From assembly GCF_000512205.2 (NCBI RefSeq), contig NZ_CP006644.1, forward strand, positions 6,050,001 through 6,114,000: a DNA stretch of 64,000 bases, in the 5' to 3' direction. A program made the translations under genes and the position numbers. The DNA is from Sphingomonas sanxanigenens DSM 19645 = NX02 (GTDB taxonomy: Bacteria > Pseudomonadota > Alphaproteobacteria > Sphingomonadales > Sphingomonadaceae). Below are positions 1 through 12,056 of this stretch, piece after piece (positions within the stretch are counted from its first letter, which is position 1; each line of letters opens with the position of its first letter). The notes under the pieces are model-generated. The model did no database searches. It was not told where the DNA came from and saw only the letters and a program-made list of their open reading frames with translations.

Positions 1-50
1 TGAACCGCGGCGGCGCACTGCCGAGTGGCATGAGGTCCGCAAGGATCGAA

Positions 51-2898
<2,848 letters not shown>

Positions 2899-2970
2899 CT
2901 GTCCGGTTATGACCCCCAGCCTTCAAAACATCGATCACCCGAACACCGCAAAACATTGCGCTGGCTCCAT

Positions 2971-3088
2971 AGCTTGGTGGCCATAGCGTCTGTGACCCAC
3001 CCGATCCCATCCCGAACTCGGACGTGAAACCAGACTGCGCCGATGGTACTATCGCTTAAGCGATGGAAGAGTAGGGCGCCGCCAGGCT
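2971..3088 (+). rRNA. rrf: 5S ribosomal RNA
   Basis: About 118 nt with the 5S core CCCATCCCGAACTCGG, and terminal bases AGCTTGGTGG that pair with CCGCCAGGCT. Outside it a perfect 12-bp helix (2955-2966 with 3093-3104) would hold the precursor for processing. It is the next gene after 23S in the rrn operon. The mature ends are uncertain by one or two bases. Confidence 0.95.
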
Positions 3089-3167
3089 TTGAAGCCAGCG
3101 CAATCACACAACGGTGCATCCAGAACCCATTCACACCCTATCCTCCTTTCAGGAGGTTCGACATTGG

Positions 3168-3244
<77 letters not shown>

Positions 3245-3260
3245 ATGTCCAAAGCAATCA

Positions 3261-3289
3261 GCCGCTGGCCTCCCGCCGGCGGCTTTTTT
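3261..3289 (+). terminator. Rho-independent terminator of the rrn operon
   Basis: A 9-bp hairpin (3261-3269 with 3275-3283, one G-U pair, loop CTCCC) is followed by six T residues. It lies 17 bases after the fMet tRNA and is the natural end of the rRNA transcript. Confidence 0.88.
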
Positions 3290-3379
3290 GCGTCCGGCGA
3301 TGTCGACGACGCTCGACGCGATCGGCTTTCGCCCGCACTATCACCGCACCGGTTCGATTCTCCGTGCAAAGAGGTGCAG

Positions 3380-3838
3380 ATGAGCGACTCCCCATCGTCC
3401 GACCCGTGGGGCGACATGATGCGTCCGTGGACCGACCTCGCGCTCGCGCCGCAGAAGCTCTGGCAGTCGATCAACCAGGGCTGGAGCTTCGGCAACATCA
3501 TCGTCAACGAACAGAATTCGAGCGCGCCGCAGACCGAGCAGGCGATCCTCGCGCGCGAAAGCTATGGCCGGCAGATCGGCAAGCTGCTCGACGCGGTGAA
3601 CGAACTCGTCGCGCTGCAGCCCGACGCTGGCGCGGGCAAGGCGGCGTTCACCGAGGTCAAGGATCTGAAGGCGCGGATCGACCGGGTGAAGACCGACGTC
3701 GCCCTCCAACGCATCCGTCAACTCCGGAGCGATCTCGACCGCCTCCGGCGCTCGGATGAAGCGAAGGACCAGGAAGCCTATGCTGCGGCGATGAAGGCGC
3801 TCCGCACGGTGCTGGACGCGCCGCCGGCACGCCGCTGA
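3380..3838 (+). CDS. Hypothetical protein, probable coiled coil
   Basis: A 152-residue protein that I do not recognise. The start at 3380 is chosen because GAGGTG lies just upstream; an upstream in-frame ATG at 3245 would run through the rrn terminator and is unlikely. The N-terminus is Trp/Pro-rich (residues 8-40). The second half (about 60-145) is highly charged with heptad-like spacing of Leu and Ile, suggesting a coiled coil. There is no signal peptide or membrane segment. It is followed after 41 bases by another short cytoplasmic gene in the same direction. Confidence 0.7.
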   Translation: MSDSPSSDPWGDMMRPWTDLALAPQKLWQSINQGWSFGNIIVNEQNSSAPQTEQAILARESYGRQIGKLLDAVNELVALQPDAGAGKAAFTEVKDLKARIDRVKTDVALQRIRQLRSDLDRLRRSDEAKDQEAYAAAMKALRTVLDAPPARR

Positions 3839-3879
3839 TCGCATGACAGCCGCCCGCCGACCCGTTAGGAGGCTGGCGC

Positions 3880-4203
3880 ATGGATTTCGATCAGCTCCTC
3901 ATCCGCTTCTTCGGAACCGCGGACATCACCGACCTCGAAGAGCCGGCGCTCATCGCCGGCGTCGATCGTCTGCGGCTCCAGTTCGGGCTGGAGCGTGACC
4001 GCGGCCGGCGCTTCGCGCTCTGGTCGCTGATGTACCTGCTGGGCGTCGCGCCCGACCTCGACGTCGCGTTCGCCGAGGAGGAGGATCGCGAGGCCGCGCG
4101 CGACTTCATGGACCAGGCCGAACGCGAGATGCGCGAGGAAGAGGACGACGGGGAAGAGCGCGCCGGAGAACAGGGCGCCGGGGAACAGGGCGACAGGGCC
4201 TGA
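3880..4203 (+). CDS. Hypothetical acidic protein
   Basis: A 107-residue soluble protein with AGGAGG about 9 bases before the ATG. Residues 1-70 look like a compact helical domain (Asp-Phe-rich start, then an Arg-rich Leu helix). The tail from about residue 75 is strongly acidic and ends in a short repeat of E-Q-G-A-G-E-Q-G type. It converges on the sulfotransferase gene, with only nine bases between the stops. Function unknown. Confidence 0.72.
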   Translation: MDFDQLLIRFFGTADITDLEEPALIAGVDRLRLQFGLERDRGRRFALWSLMYLLGVAPDLDVAFAEEEDREAARDFMDQAEREMREEEDDGEERAGEQGAGEQGDRA

Positions 4204-4212
4204 TCCTCCGCC

Positions 4213-5430
4213 TCATCCCGTCCGCGCCGTCGCCAGCGCCGCCCTGCGCTGCCGTTCCAGCCGCCGGTGCGGCACGCTGTTGACGTAGCGCCGCATGCGC
4301 GCGCGCACCGTATCGTCGAAGCCGAGGCCGAGCAGCGGATAGACCCGCGCCATCTGCGCCTCCCAGTCCGCCTCCATCGCCGCGAAATCGACCATGATCT
4401 GCGGCAGCCCGCATGCGGCGGCATCGATCGCCATCCGTTCCTCGCGCAGCCGGACCTTGCGCGTCCATTCGGCGGTGATCCAGCCGCGATCGGCGACCGA
4501 CGATTGCAGCGCCACCTGATTGCCCACCAGCGACACCGCCGACGCGACCGTCGCGGGCTCGTCCCGCCGCAGCAGGATCAGCCGGGCGTCGGGAAAGGCG
4601 GCGGCGACCGCGGCGAGATCCTGGCTGAACTGCGGCGTCTTGAGGATCCACGGGCGGTCGCTGCGCTGCGCCGGCCCGCGCAGCCAGCGGATCGTCTGCA
4701 CCATGCGGCGGAAACTGGCATAGACGGGCTGGCGATCGGTGGTTTCGCAGTGCCGCGCGAAGAAGGGCACGCGCCACTGCGCCTCGAACGCCGAGCCGAA
4801 GATCGAGGGGCTGTAGAAGCCGATCTCCTCGTCGGGCTGCGCGATGCCGGTCGGATGGATCGCGGCGAAGCCCGGATTGAGCAGCCGCGCGCACGACAGG
4901 CCGGCGAAGGTGCGCAGTTTCCGGTCGTCCGGCCGCCCGCCCGGGCGGCGCGGCACCGGGTTCCAGCTTTCGTAGAAGCGCGTGAAGTCGAGCCGCGGAT
5001 CGCAGGCGAGCAGCCGCTGCATCCGCGTGCTGCCCGAGCGCATCTGCCCGACGATGATGATCGGCGCGGGCAGCGGCGCCGCCAATATCTCGGGATGCCG
5101 GCGCCACAGCGCCTCGGCGCGCAGCCGCGTGGCGAGCGCGGCGACGATCTGGCCGTGCGCGATCGTGCGGCCGAGCGCGGTCAGCCGCGCCGTGCCGGCC
5201 AGCTCGCCGCTCAGCAACGCCAGGCGCCGGCGCCAGCCGTCGTCGAAGCGCGGATCCCAGGTCTGGTCGGCGAACGCCGGGCCGGCGGAGCGGCGCGCGG
5301 CGGCTTCGAGCGCATCCGGATCGAGCGGCGGGTCGGTCGCGAGGCCGCCCGCCCACAGCGCCTCGAGCAGGCGGTTGATCGTGGCGATGCGCCGCGAGGC
5401 ATGGGCCGATGTGGGTTTCGCTTCGGTCAT
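4213..5430 (-). CDS. Sulfotransferase family protein
   Basis: A 405-residue enzyme predicted to transfer sulfate from PAPS to an unknown acceptor. The mark of the family is the 5'-phosphosulfate-binding loop GQMRSGSTRMQRLL in the first half, preceded by a hydrophobic beta strand (PAPIIIVG). A second conserved block (LKTPQFSQDL, then a DARLILLRRDEPATVASAVS stretch) matches the 3'-phosphate-binding region. ATG 5430 (MTEAKPTSA) is preferred over an upstream ATG at 5538, which adds a low-complexity Arg/Ala leader. It sits alone between a convergent hypothetical gene and a small membrane protein gene. Acceptor and pathway cannot be told from the sequence. Confidence 0.85.
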   Translation of the reverse strand: MTEAKPTSAHASRRIATINRLLEALWAGGLATDPPLDPDALEAAARRSAGPAFADQTWDPRFDDGWRRRLALLSGELAGTARLTALGRTIAHGQIVAALATRLRAEALWRRHPEILAAPLPAPIIIVGQMRSGSTRMQRLLACDPRLDFTRFYESWNPVPRRPGGRPDDRKLRTFAGLSCARLLNPGFAAIHPTGIAQPDEEIGFYSPSIFGSAFEAQWRVPFFARHCETTDRQPVYASFRRMVQTIRWLRGPAQRSDRPWILKTPQFSQDLAAVAAAFPDARLILLRRDEPATVASAVSLVGNQVALQSSVADRGWITAEWTRKVRLREERMAIDAAACGLPQIMVDFAAMEADWEAQMARVYPLLGLGFDDTVRARMRRYVNSVPHRRLERQRRAALATARTG

Positions 5431-5488
5431 CCGGCGATGCCCCCGTCGATCGGTGTCAGCGGCAACGGATCGCGCCGGCGCCGATTCG

Positions 5489-5710
5489 TCAACCGCGGCG
5501 CGCGCGGCTTTCGCGCACCGCGGTCCCGACCAGAACACTCGTCGACAGCAGGATGCAGGACACCATCACGCCGATCGCCAGAATGCCGCCTGTCGTCACC
5601 CTTACGCTTGCGACCATCCGCACATGCCCGGTCGCGCGCGCGGCGAACCGCGTATGCTGCGGTTCCGACAGCAGGGTGCGGGCGGCGGCGGGCAGGGACG
5701 GTGTAGGCAT
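5489..5710 (-). CDS. Small single-pass membrane protein
   Basis: A 73-residue frame with one clear hydrophobic segment (about residues 38-62, rich in Gly, Ile, Val and Leu) after a basic stretch, ending in Arg residues. It lies in the same direction as, and about 58 bases upstream of, the sulfotransferase start. The ribosome-binding site is weak. It could be a real small membrane protein or a chance frame in GC-rich DNA. Confidence 0.45.
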   Translation of the reverse strand: MPTPSLPAAARTLLSEPQHTRFAARATGHVRMVASVRVTTGGILAIGVMVSCILLSTSVLVGTAVRESRARRG

Positions 5711-5847
5711 CGGCGGAAGTCTAGGCGTTGGCGTCGCGCACCGCAATCCAGCCGAAGGTCGTGCACGGCGCGCGCGTCGGCGTTGAGCGCCGGCGTCCGC
5801 CGATCGCCGGTCTCGCCAGTGTCTCCTGCTGTGGGGAGGCGGTGGCG

Positions 5848-6762
5848 CTACCGCGCCAATGCCGCGGTGATGATCTTCACCTGCTCGGCCCACGCCCTGC
5901 TGTCCGGCGCGATCAGTTCGACATGCCCGGTCCCCGCCACCGTCACCGACCGCACGTGCTGGCCCTTCGCCTTGCGCCGTGCGGCATAGTCCGCCGCGAA
6001 CGCCGGCGGCGCGATCGTGTCGCGATCACCATTGATCTGCACTTCGGCGATGCCGGAGGCCGGCATCGCCGGCGGCGAGGTATCGGCATAGATGTCCGTC
6101 CGCGCCGGTGACGCAGTCCCCGCCATCGCCACCGCGCCCTCGGTGCCGCAGCCATGATCGGGCAGCCCGGCGATCATCTTCAGGTCGGGAATGCCGCCCT
6201 GGCTGATCGCGGTGCGGGCGCGGAAGGGGGCCTCGGCATGGAACGGGCTGGTTGCGGGCAGCGCCGGCCGCGCCGCCAGCCACAGCGCCAGATGGCCGCC
6301 CGCCGAATGGCCGATGACGACCGCGCGATCGGTGGCGAGGCCGAGCCCCGGTCCGTCGCGCGCCAGCAGGTCGGCCGCCGCCGCGACATCCTCGAACGTG
6401 CCCGGATAGCCGCCGCCGGGCCGGTCGATCCCGCGATATTCGACGTTCCACACGGCGATGCCGCGCTTGGCGAGGTCGTCCGCGATCCAGTTCATGATGC
6501 TGCGGTCTGCGACGTCGGTCTGCCAGCAGCCGCCATGGATCATCAGCACCACCGGGTGTGGCGCCTTGCCGGCGGGCAGCCACAGGTCGACGATCTGCAG
6601 CGCGTCGCCGCCATAGGCGATCGTCCGGCTCGGCATCGGCTTCGGCCGGTCGAGCAGGTCCGGCCAGCCCATCAGCGCCGCGGGTATGGCGGGGGCTGAG
6701 CTGGCGGTGGAGAAGGGGGCGGTCATGGCGGCGATCATCATCAGCAGGTGGGCGGTGCGCAT
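5848..6762 (-). CDS. Secreted alpha/beta-hydrolase (esterase-like)
   Basis: A 304-residue hydrolase with an N-terminal signal peptide (hydrophobic residues 5-22 ending in Ala). The oxyanion motif HGGCW is at 76-80 and the nucleophile elbow GHSAG at 151-155 puts the catalytic Ser at 153. The C-terminal GTGHVELI supplies the likely catalytic His. This arrangement is typical of the HGG esterase/BD-FAE group acting on small esters in the periplasm. The substrate is unknown. It is divergently transcribed from the glutaminase gene, with 63 bases between the starts. Confidence 0.85.
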   Translation of the reverse strand: MRTAHLLMMIAAMTAPFSTASSAPAIPAALMGWPDLLDRPKPMPSRTIAYGGDALQIVDLWLPAGKAPHPVVLMIHGGCWQTDVADRSIMNWIADDLAKRGIAVWNVEYRGIDRPGGGYPGTFEDVAAAADLLARDGPGLGLATDRAVVIGHSAGGHLALWLAARPALPATSPFHAEAPFRARTAISQGGIPDLKMIAGLPDHGCGTEGAVAMAGTASPARTDIYADTSPPAMPASGIAEVQINGDRDTIAPPAFAADYAARRKAKGQHVRSVTVAGTGHVELIAPDSRAWAEQVKIITAALAR

Positions 6763-6825
6763 GGCGCGATGCTAGGCGATGGCGCGGGGGCTGGCGAGCG
6801 GCTATGCGCGGGGCGGGAGGGGCCT

Positions 6826-7761
6826 ATGGCGGACATCGCGAACATCGTCGCCGATATTGCGGCGGAAATGGCGGCGGCGCCGCACCGCGGCAAGGTGGCG
6901 GACTATATTCCCGCGCTCGCGCGCGTCGATATCGGCCGCTTCGGCATCGCCGTGATCCTCGCCGACGGCACCGTGCATGTCGGCGGCGATGCCGACATCC
7001 CCTTTTCGATCCAGTCGGTCTCCAAGGTGTTCATGCTGACGATCGCGCTCGGCCGCGTCGGCGATGCGCTGTGGCGGCGGGTGGGGCGCGAGCCCTCCGG
7101 CTCGGCGTTCAACTCGATCGTCCAGCTCGAAAGCGAACATGGCATTCCGCGCAACCCGTTCATCAACGCCGGCGCGATCGTGGTGTCCGACATCGTCCTG
7201 CAGGGCAGCGACGTGCGCTCGGCGGCGGGCGACCTGCTGCGCTTCCTGCGCTTCCTGGCCGATGACGACAGCATCGTGATCGACAGGGAGGTCGCCGAAT
7301 CCGAAGCGCAGACCGGCTTTCGCAACTATGCCCTGGCCAATTACATCAAGGCGTTCGGCAACCTCCGCAATCCGGTGGAGGACACGCTGCAGCTCTATTT
7401 CAACCAGTGCGGCATCGCGATGAGCTGCCGCCAGCTCGCCGCCGCCGGCCGCTACCTGATGCTCGACGGCCGCCACCCCGCCACCGGCCAGCAGGTGGTG
7501 ACGGCGCGGCGCGCGCGCCGCATCAACGCGGTGATGCTGACCTGCGGCCATTATGACGGATCGGGCGAATTCGCCTATCGCGTCGGCATTCCCGGCAAGT
7601 CGGGGGTCGGCGGGGGCATTCTGGCGGTGGTGCCGGGGGAGGCCTCGATCGCGGTCTGGTCCCCCGGGCTCAACGAGCGCGGCAATTCGCAGCTCGGCAG
7701 CCTCGCGCTCGAACGGTTGTCGGAGGCGACCGGCTGGTCGATCTTCAACCCGCCCGTCTAG
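6826..7761 (+). CDS. glsA: Glutaminase
   Basis: A 311-residue beta-lactamase-fold glutaminase that hydrolyses L-glutamine to glutamate and ammonia. The catalytic S-x-x-K is at S64-K67 (SIQSVSKVF), and the family blocks [24 protein letters not shown] and the Gly-rich GKSGVGGGI are all present. The start at 6826 has a GGGAGGGG Shine-Dalgarno; an upstream ATG at 6748 would overlap the divergent gene's start. Length is normal for bacterial glutaminase. Confidence 0.96.
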   Translation: MADIANIVADIAAEMAAAPHRGKVADYIPALARVDIGRFGIAVILADGTVHVGGDADIPFSIQSVSKVFMLTIALGRVGDALWRRVGREPSGSAFNSIVQLESEHGIPRNPFINAGAIVVSDIVLQGSDVRSAAGDLLRFLRFLADDDSIVIDREVAESEAQTGFRNYALANYIKAFGNLRNPVEDTLQLYFNQCGIAMSCRQLAAAGRYLMLDGRHPATGQQVVTARRARRINAVMLTCGHYDGSGEFAYRVGIPGKSGVGGGILAVVPGEASIAVWSPGLNERGNSQLGSLALERLSEATGWSIFNPPV

Positions 7762-7768
7762 GCCGCGA

Positions 7769-7951
7769 TCAGCAACGCTCCTTCCCGCGCCGTGCCGCGT
7801 CCACCCGCCACGGCGCCGCGAATTCGATCTCGGTCAGCTTGCGCATCGCCTGCGCATAGATGCGGCCGAAGGCGCGCAATCCATCAGTGACGCTGTTGGT
7901 AAAGCTCTCATGGTGATCGGCCCAGAGCCGGCCGTCCAGTTCGTCGCGCAT
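7769..7951 (-). CDS. Short hypothetical protein (60 aa)
   Basis: A small basic protein beginning MRDELDGRLWADHHE. The start at 7951 has AAGGG five bases upstream and an amphipathic helix follows. Similar 60-80-residue proteins starting with an MRDxLDxRLW-type motif are, as far as I recall, common in sphingomonads; no function is known to me. It converges on the glutaminase gene (seven bases apart) and diverges from the LysR gene. Confidence 0.6.
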   Translation of the reverse strand: MRDELDGRLWADHHESFTNSVTDGLRAFGRIYAQAMRKLTEIEFAAPWRVDAARRGKERC

Positions 7952-8076
7952 GCCCTTGTTCCTAAAATGATTGGGGTTGAAACGATCGTCCCGTGGGCAT
8001 CGAACTACCGGCTGCGGAGATCGCGCGCCAACAAAAGGCTCGACCTGATCCACAAGCATGGCTTATCAATAGCGCC

Positions 8077-9003
8077 ATGCGCCAGATCCCGCCTCTCGCT
8101 GCCGTCCGCGTGTTCGAGGCGGCCGCGCGTCTCGGCAATTTCACCCGCGCCGCCGAGGAACTGGGGATGACCCAGGCGGCGGTCAGCTATCAGGTGAAGC
8201 TGCTGGAGGAACGGTTGGGGCTGGGCCTGTTCCACCGCGTCCGCCGGCAGGTGGTGCTGACCGAGGCGGGGCAGCGCATCGCGCCGCTGGTGTCCACCGC
8301 GTTCGACACGCTGCACGATGCCTTCGCTCGCGCCCGCACCGAGAATGAGGCGGTGCTGACGATCAGCTGCTCCAACACCTTCGCCTCGAACTGGCTGGCG
8401 GTTCGGCTCGGCGGCTTCCAGGTCGCGCGGCCGGGGCTGGCGGTCAGGCTGCACACCGACGACAATGTCGTCGACTTCACCGCGTCCGACGTCGATGTCG
8501 CGATCCGCAACAGCCCCGCGCCCTGGCCGGGGCTGGTCAGCCATTTCCTGATGCGCGTGCCGATCGTGCCGCTCGCCAGCCCGGCCTTCCTCGCGCAGCA
8601 TCCGCCGATCCGCGAGCCGGTGGACGTGTTCAGCGTGCCCCGCCTCTCGCCCGACGATGTCTGGTGGACCGCCTGGGCGGAGGCGGTGGGGGTGTCCCCT
8701 GCGGCGGAGCGCAGCAGCGGGCTGCGGCTCGATTCGCAGATGATGGAAGGGCGCGCCGCGATCGCCGGGCAGGGGATCGCCATCCTCAACCCGGCGCTCT
8801 GGCGCGCGGAGCTGCGCGATGGGCTGCTGGTGCGTCCGGTGCCGGGGCTTGCCTATGGCCGGCGGCATTATTGGCTCGTCTATCCCGAGGCGCTGCGCCA
8901 CACCGCCAAGGTTCGCGCCTTCCGCGACTGGCTGATCGCCGAGGTGCGCCGGGAATTCGCCGACGATCCCGACCATGTGCTGGTCGAACCGGACCGCGCC
9001 TAG
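8077..9003 (+). CDS. LysR-family transcriptional regulator (GcvA-like)
   Basis: A 308-residue regulator. Residues 1-65 form the winged HTH (PLAAVRVFEAAARLGNFTRA, then EELGMTQAAVSYQVKLLE), and the rest is the periplasmic-binding-protein-like effector domain. The opening is typical of the GcvA/AmpR subgroup. ATG 8077 starts the HTH correctly; an ATG at 7993 would add an unlikely leader. Because LysR regulators usually control a divergent neighbour, the short gene at 7769-7951 is the nearest candidate, but no palindromic T-N11-A site stood out. Confidence 0.92.
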   Translation: MRQIPPLAAVRVFEAAARLGNFTRAAEELGMTQAAVSYQVKLLEERLGLGLFHRVRRQVVLTEAGQRIAPLVSTAFDTLHDAFARARTENEAVLTISCSNTFASNWLAVRLGGFQVARPGLAVRLHTDDNVVDFTASDVDVAIRNSPAPWPGLVSHFLMRVPIVPLASPAFLAQHPPIREPVDVFSVPRLSPDDVWWTAWAEAVGVSPAAERSSGLRLDSQMMEGRAAIAGQGIAILNPALWRAELRDGLLVRPVPGLAYGRRHYWLVYPEALRHTAKVRAFRDWLIAEVRREFADDPDHVLVEPDRA

Positions 9004-9077
9004 CGCGCGACATCGGGGCTTGGCCCATCGTCGAACTCGGCTAGAACCCCGCTGAACCAGATGAGGGCGAAGCGCGT

Positions 9078-9692
9078 ATGGCGTCCAACCGGGGATCGAT
9101 GCTGATCGGCGCGGCGATCGCGACCGGCGTGCTGCTGCTGCTGGCGGGCGGCGTGCTCGCCTGGCTGCTGCTCTCAGCCGACGACAAACGCGATACGCCG
9201 GCCGGCGCGGACGTGGCGGCGACGCAGCCGCGCACCGATGCCACGCCCGCCGGCAACGCGGTCAACATCGTCGAGACACCGCAAGCCACGCCGACCATCG
9301 CGCCGGGTTCGATCCCGATCCCGACGCCATCCCCATCCTCGAGCGCATCGCCCAGCCCCGCTGCGTCCGGCCTCATCCCGGCCGGATCCTATGCCGGCAC
9401 CTATCTGTGCGCGCAGGGCTGGACCGACGTGACGCTGGACTTCACCCCGCCCTCGGGCGGCAGCCAGCGCGCACGGACGCGCTTCGGCGGCAATCTCGGG
9501 GTGCCCCGCGGATCCTACACGCTGACGGTCGAGCCGCAGGGCAATGGCCGCTTCTACCTGCGCCCGCTGCGCTGGGAACAGCGGCCGCCGGGCTATGTGA
9601 TGGTCGGGCTGACGGTGTCGGTGGATGGCCGGCGGATCGGCGGCAAGGTCGATCCGCCGTGCGGCGAAATCCGCGTCGAGCGGGTCGGGTGA
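9078..9692 (+). CDS. Membrane-anchored hypothetical protein
   Basis: A 204-residue protein with one N-terminal transmembrane segment (about residues 9-32), a long Pro/Ser/Thr/Ala linker (about 38-100) and a globular C-terminal domain (about 102-204) containing two Cys residues, so probably periplasmic. No family recognised. It lies 46 bases before parC in the same direction. Confidence 0.7.
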   Translation: MASNRGSMLIGAAIATGVLLLLAGGVLAWLLLSADDKRDTPAGADVAATQPRTDATPAGNAVNIVETPQATPTIAPGSIPIPTPSPSSSASPSPAASGLIPAGSYAGTYLCAQGWTDVTLDFTPPSGGSQRARTRFGGNLGVPRGSYTLTVEPQGNGRFYLRPLRWEQRPPGYVMVGLTVSVDGRRIGGKVDPPCGEIRVERVG

Positions 9693-9738
9693 GCCTTGCC
9701 CTCGCCAGCGCCGGATGGCGCTGCTATTCGCGGGAACG

Positions 9739-12000
9739 ATGACCGCCGATCCCAACGACCCCTTCACCGCCATCATCGACGCGCCGTTCGATTCCGCCCT
9801 CTCCGAGCGTTATCTCGTCTACGCGATGTCGACGATCACCGCGCGGTCGCTGCCGGACCTGCGCGACGGGCTGAAGCCGGTGCATCGCCGGCTGCTGTGG
9901 GCGATGCGGCTGCTGCGGCTCGATCCTGCGAGCGGCTACAAGAAATGCGCGCGCGTCGTCGGCGACGTCATCGGCAAATATCACCCGCATGGCGACCAGT
10001 CGGTCTACGACGCGATGGTCCGCCTGGCCCAGACCTTCTCGCTGCGCTACCCGCTGGTCGACGGCCAGGGCAATTTCGGCAATGTCGACGGCGATAATGC
10101 CGCGGCGATGCGCTATACCGAGGCGCGGCTGACCGCGGCGGCGACCGACCTGATGGCCGGGCTCGACGAGGGCACGGTCGATTTCCGCCCGACCTATAAC
10201 GGCGAGGAGGAAGAGCCGGAAATCTTCCCCGGCATCTTCCCCAACCTGCTCGCCAACGGCGCCAGCGGCATCGCCGTCGGCATGGCGACGAGCATTCCGC
10301 CGCACAATGTCGCCGAGATCATCGGCGCCGCGACATTGCTGATCGACCAGCCCGAGGCGAGCGACGCGGACCTGCTGGAGCATGTCACCGGCCCGGATTT
10401 CCCCACCGGTGGCGTGGTCGCGGACAGCAAGGCGGCGATCGCGGAGGCCTATGCCACCGGCCGCGGCGGTTTCCGCGTCCGCTCGCGCTGGGAAAAGCAG
10501 GATGAGGGCCGCGGCACCTGGACGATCGTGGTTTCGGAGATTCCCTATGGCGTCCAGAAATCCAAGCTGATCGAGCAGATCGCCGCGCTGGTGAACGACA
10601 AAAAGCTGCCGATCCTCGCGGACGTGCGCGACGAATCGGACGAGCAGATCCGGCTGGTGCTCGAACCGCGCAGCCGCACCGTCGATCCGGACGTGCTGAT
10701 GGACAGCCTGTTCCGCCTGACCGAGCTGGAAACGCGCGTGTCGCTGAACCTCAACGTGCTCGATGCCACGCGCACGCCGCGGGTGATGAGCCTGCGCCAG
10801 GTGCTGCTTGCCTGGAACGCGCACCAGATCGAGGTGCTGATCCGTCGCTCGCAGCACCGGCTGGGCAAGATCGACGACCGCATCGAACTGCTCGACGGCT
10901 ATATCATCGCCTATCTCAACCTCGACCGGGTGATCGAGATCATCCGTACCGAGGATGAGCCCAAGCCGGTGATGATGGCGGAATTCGAACTCAGCGACCG
11001 GCAGGCGGAGGCGATCCTCAACATGCGGCTGCGCTCGCTGCGCCGGCTGGAGGAAATGGAACTGAAGCGCGAGCGTGCGCGACTGGCCGACGAGCGCAAG
11101 TCGCTGGTGGCGCTGATCGACAGCCCCGCGCGCCAGCGGACCCGGCTGAAGCGCGACCTTGCCGGGCTGCTCGTGAAATATGGGCCGGAGACCGAACTCG
11201 GCCGCCGCCGCACGTCGATCGAGGAAGCGGGCCCGGCGCGGGAGATCCCGCTGGAAGCGATGATCGAGCGCGAGCCGATCACCGTCATCCTCTCGCAGCG
11301 CGGCTGGATCCGCGCGATGAGCGGCCATCGCGATCTCGCCGCCGCGGACACGCTGAAGTTCAAGGAAGGCGACGGTCCGGCCTTCGCCTTCCATTCCTAT
11401 ACCACCGACAAGCTGCTGCTCGTGCTCGACAATGGCCGCTTCTTTACGTTGGGCGGGGACAAGCTGCCCGGCGGCCGCGGCTTCGGCGACCCGGTCGGGC
11501 TGATGGTCGATCTCGATCAGGGGGCGGAGATACTGACCTTGCTGCCCGCCCGCCCGGACACGCGCTTGTTGCTCGCGGCGTCGGACGGTCGCGGCTTCAT
11601 CGCGCAGACGAGCGAGGTGATCGCCGAAACCCGCAAGGGCCGGCAGGTCGTCAATCTGAAGGACAAGGCGAAGCTCAAGATCGTCCGGTCCATCCCGACC
11701 GGCATCGAAGACAAGGAAATCTACGTCGCGGCAATCGGCGACAACCGAAAGCTTGTCGTGTTTCCGCTGAGCGAACTGCCCGAAATGACCCGCGGGCAGG
11801 GCGTCGCGCTGCAGCGCTATCGCGACGGCGGGCTCAGCGATGCCATCGCCTTCCGCTTCGCCGACGGGTTGAGCTGGCCGATGGGGGGCGAAACCGGCCG
11901 GACGCGCACCGAAAGCGATCTTACCGCATGGCGTGTCGCGCGGGGCGCCGCGGGGCGGATGCCGCCCACCGGCTTCCCCCGTTCGAACCGTTTTGACTGA
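9739..12000 (+). CDS. parC: DNA topoisomerase IV subunit A
   Basis: A 753-residue type IIA topoisomerase breakage-reunion subunit, acting with ParE to decatenate replicated chromosomes. The catalytic Tyr is Y126 in [10 protein letters not shown]. The winged-helix segment [14 protein letters not shown] and the TGGVV tower region are present, and the C-terminal part (about 540-750) is the ParC-type beta-pinwheel rather than a GyrA tail with the GyrA box. ATG 9739 begins a normal N-terminus; the upstream ATG 9625 would overlap the previous gene. In the quinolone-contact helix the position equal to E. coli Ser80 is Gln87 and that equal to Glu84 is Asp91. Confidence 0.95.
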   Translation: MTADPNDPFTAIIDAPFDSALSERYLVYAMSTITARSLPDLRDGLKPVHRRLLWAMRLLRLDPASGYKKCARVVGDVIGKYHPHGDQSVYDAMVRLAQTFSLRYPLVDGQGNFGNVDGDNAAAMRYTEARLTAAATDLMAGLDEGTVDFRPTYNGEEEEPEIFPGIFPNLLANGASGIAVGMATSIPPHNVAEIIGAATLLIDQPEASDADLLEHVTGPDFPTGGVVADSKAAIAEAYATGRGGFRVRSRWEKQDEGRGTWTIVVSEIPYGVQKSKLIEQIAALVNDKKLPILADVRDESDEQIRLVLEPRSRTVDPDVLMDSLFRLTELETRVSLNLNVLDATRTPRVMSLRQVLLAWNAHQIEVLIRRSQHRLGKIDDRIELLDGYIIAYLNLDRVIEIIRTEDEPKPVMMAEFELSDRQAEAILNMRLRSLRRLEEMELKRERARLADERKSLVALIDSPARQRTRLKRDLAGLLVKYGPETELGRRRTSIEEAGPAREIPLEAMIEREPITVILSQRGWIRAMSGHRDLAAADTLKFKEGDGPAFAFHSYTTDKLLLVLDNGRFFTLGGDKLPGGRGFGDPVGLMVDLDQGAEILTLLPARPDTRLLLAASDGRGFIAQTSEVIAETRKGRQVVNLKDKAKLKIVRSIPTGIEDKEIYVAAIGDNRKLVVFPLSELPEMTRGQGVALQRYRDGGLSDAIAFRFADGLSWPMGGETGRTRTESDLTAWRVARGAAGRMPPTGFPRSNRFD

Positions 12001-12056
12001 TAATTCCCGAAATAAGAAACGAACAATTTACATCTTTTAGAGCAAGCTGGGCCTTG

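Noticed and set aside
9724-11394. A 556-codon reverse-strand frame
   Set aside because: Antisense to parC; composition is Arg/Asp/His/Ala shadow-like.
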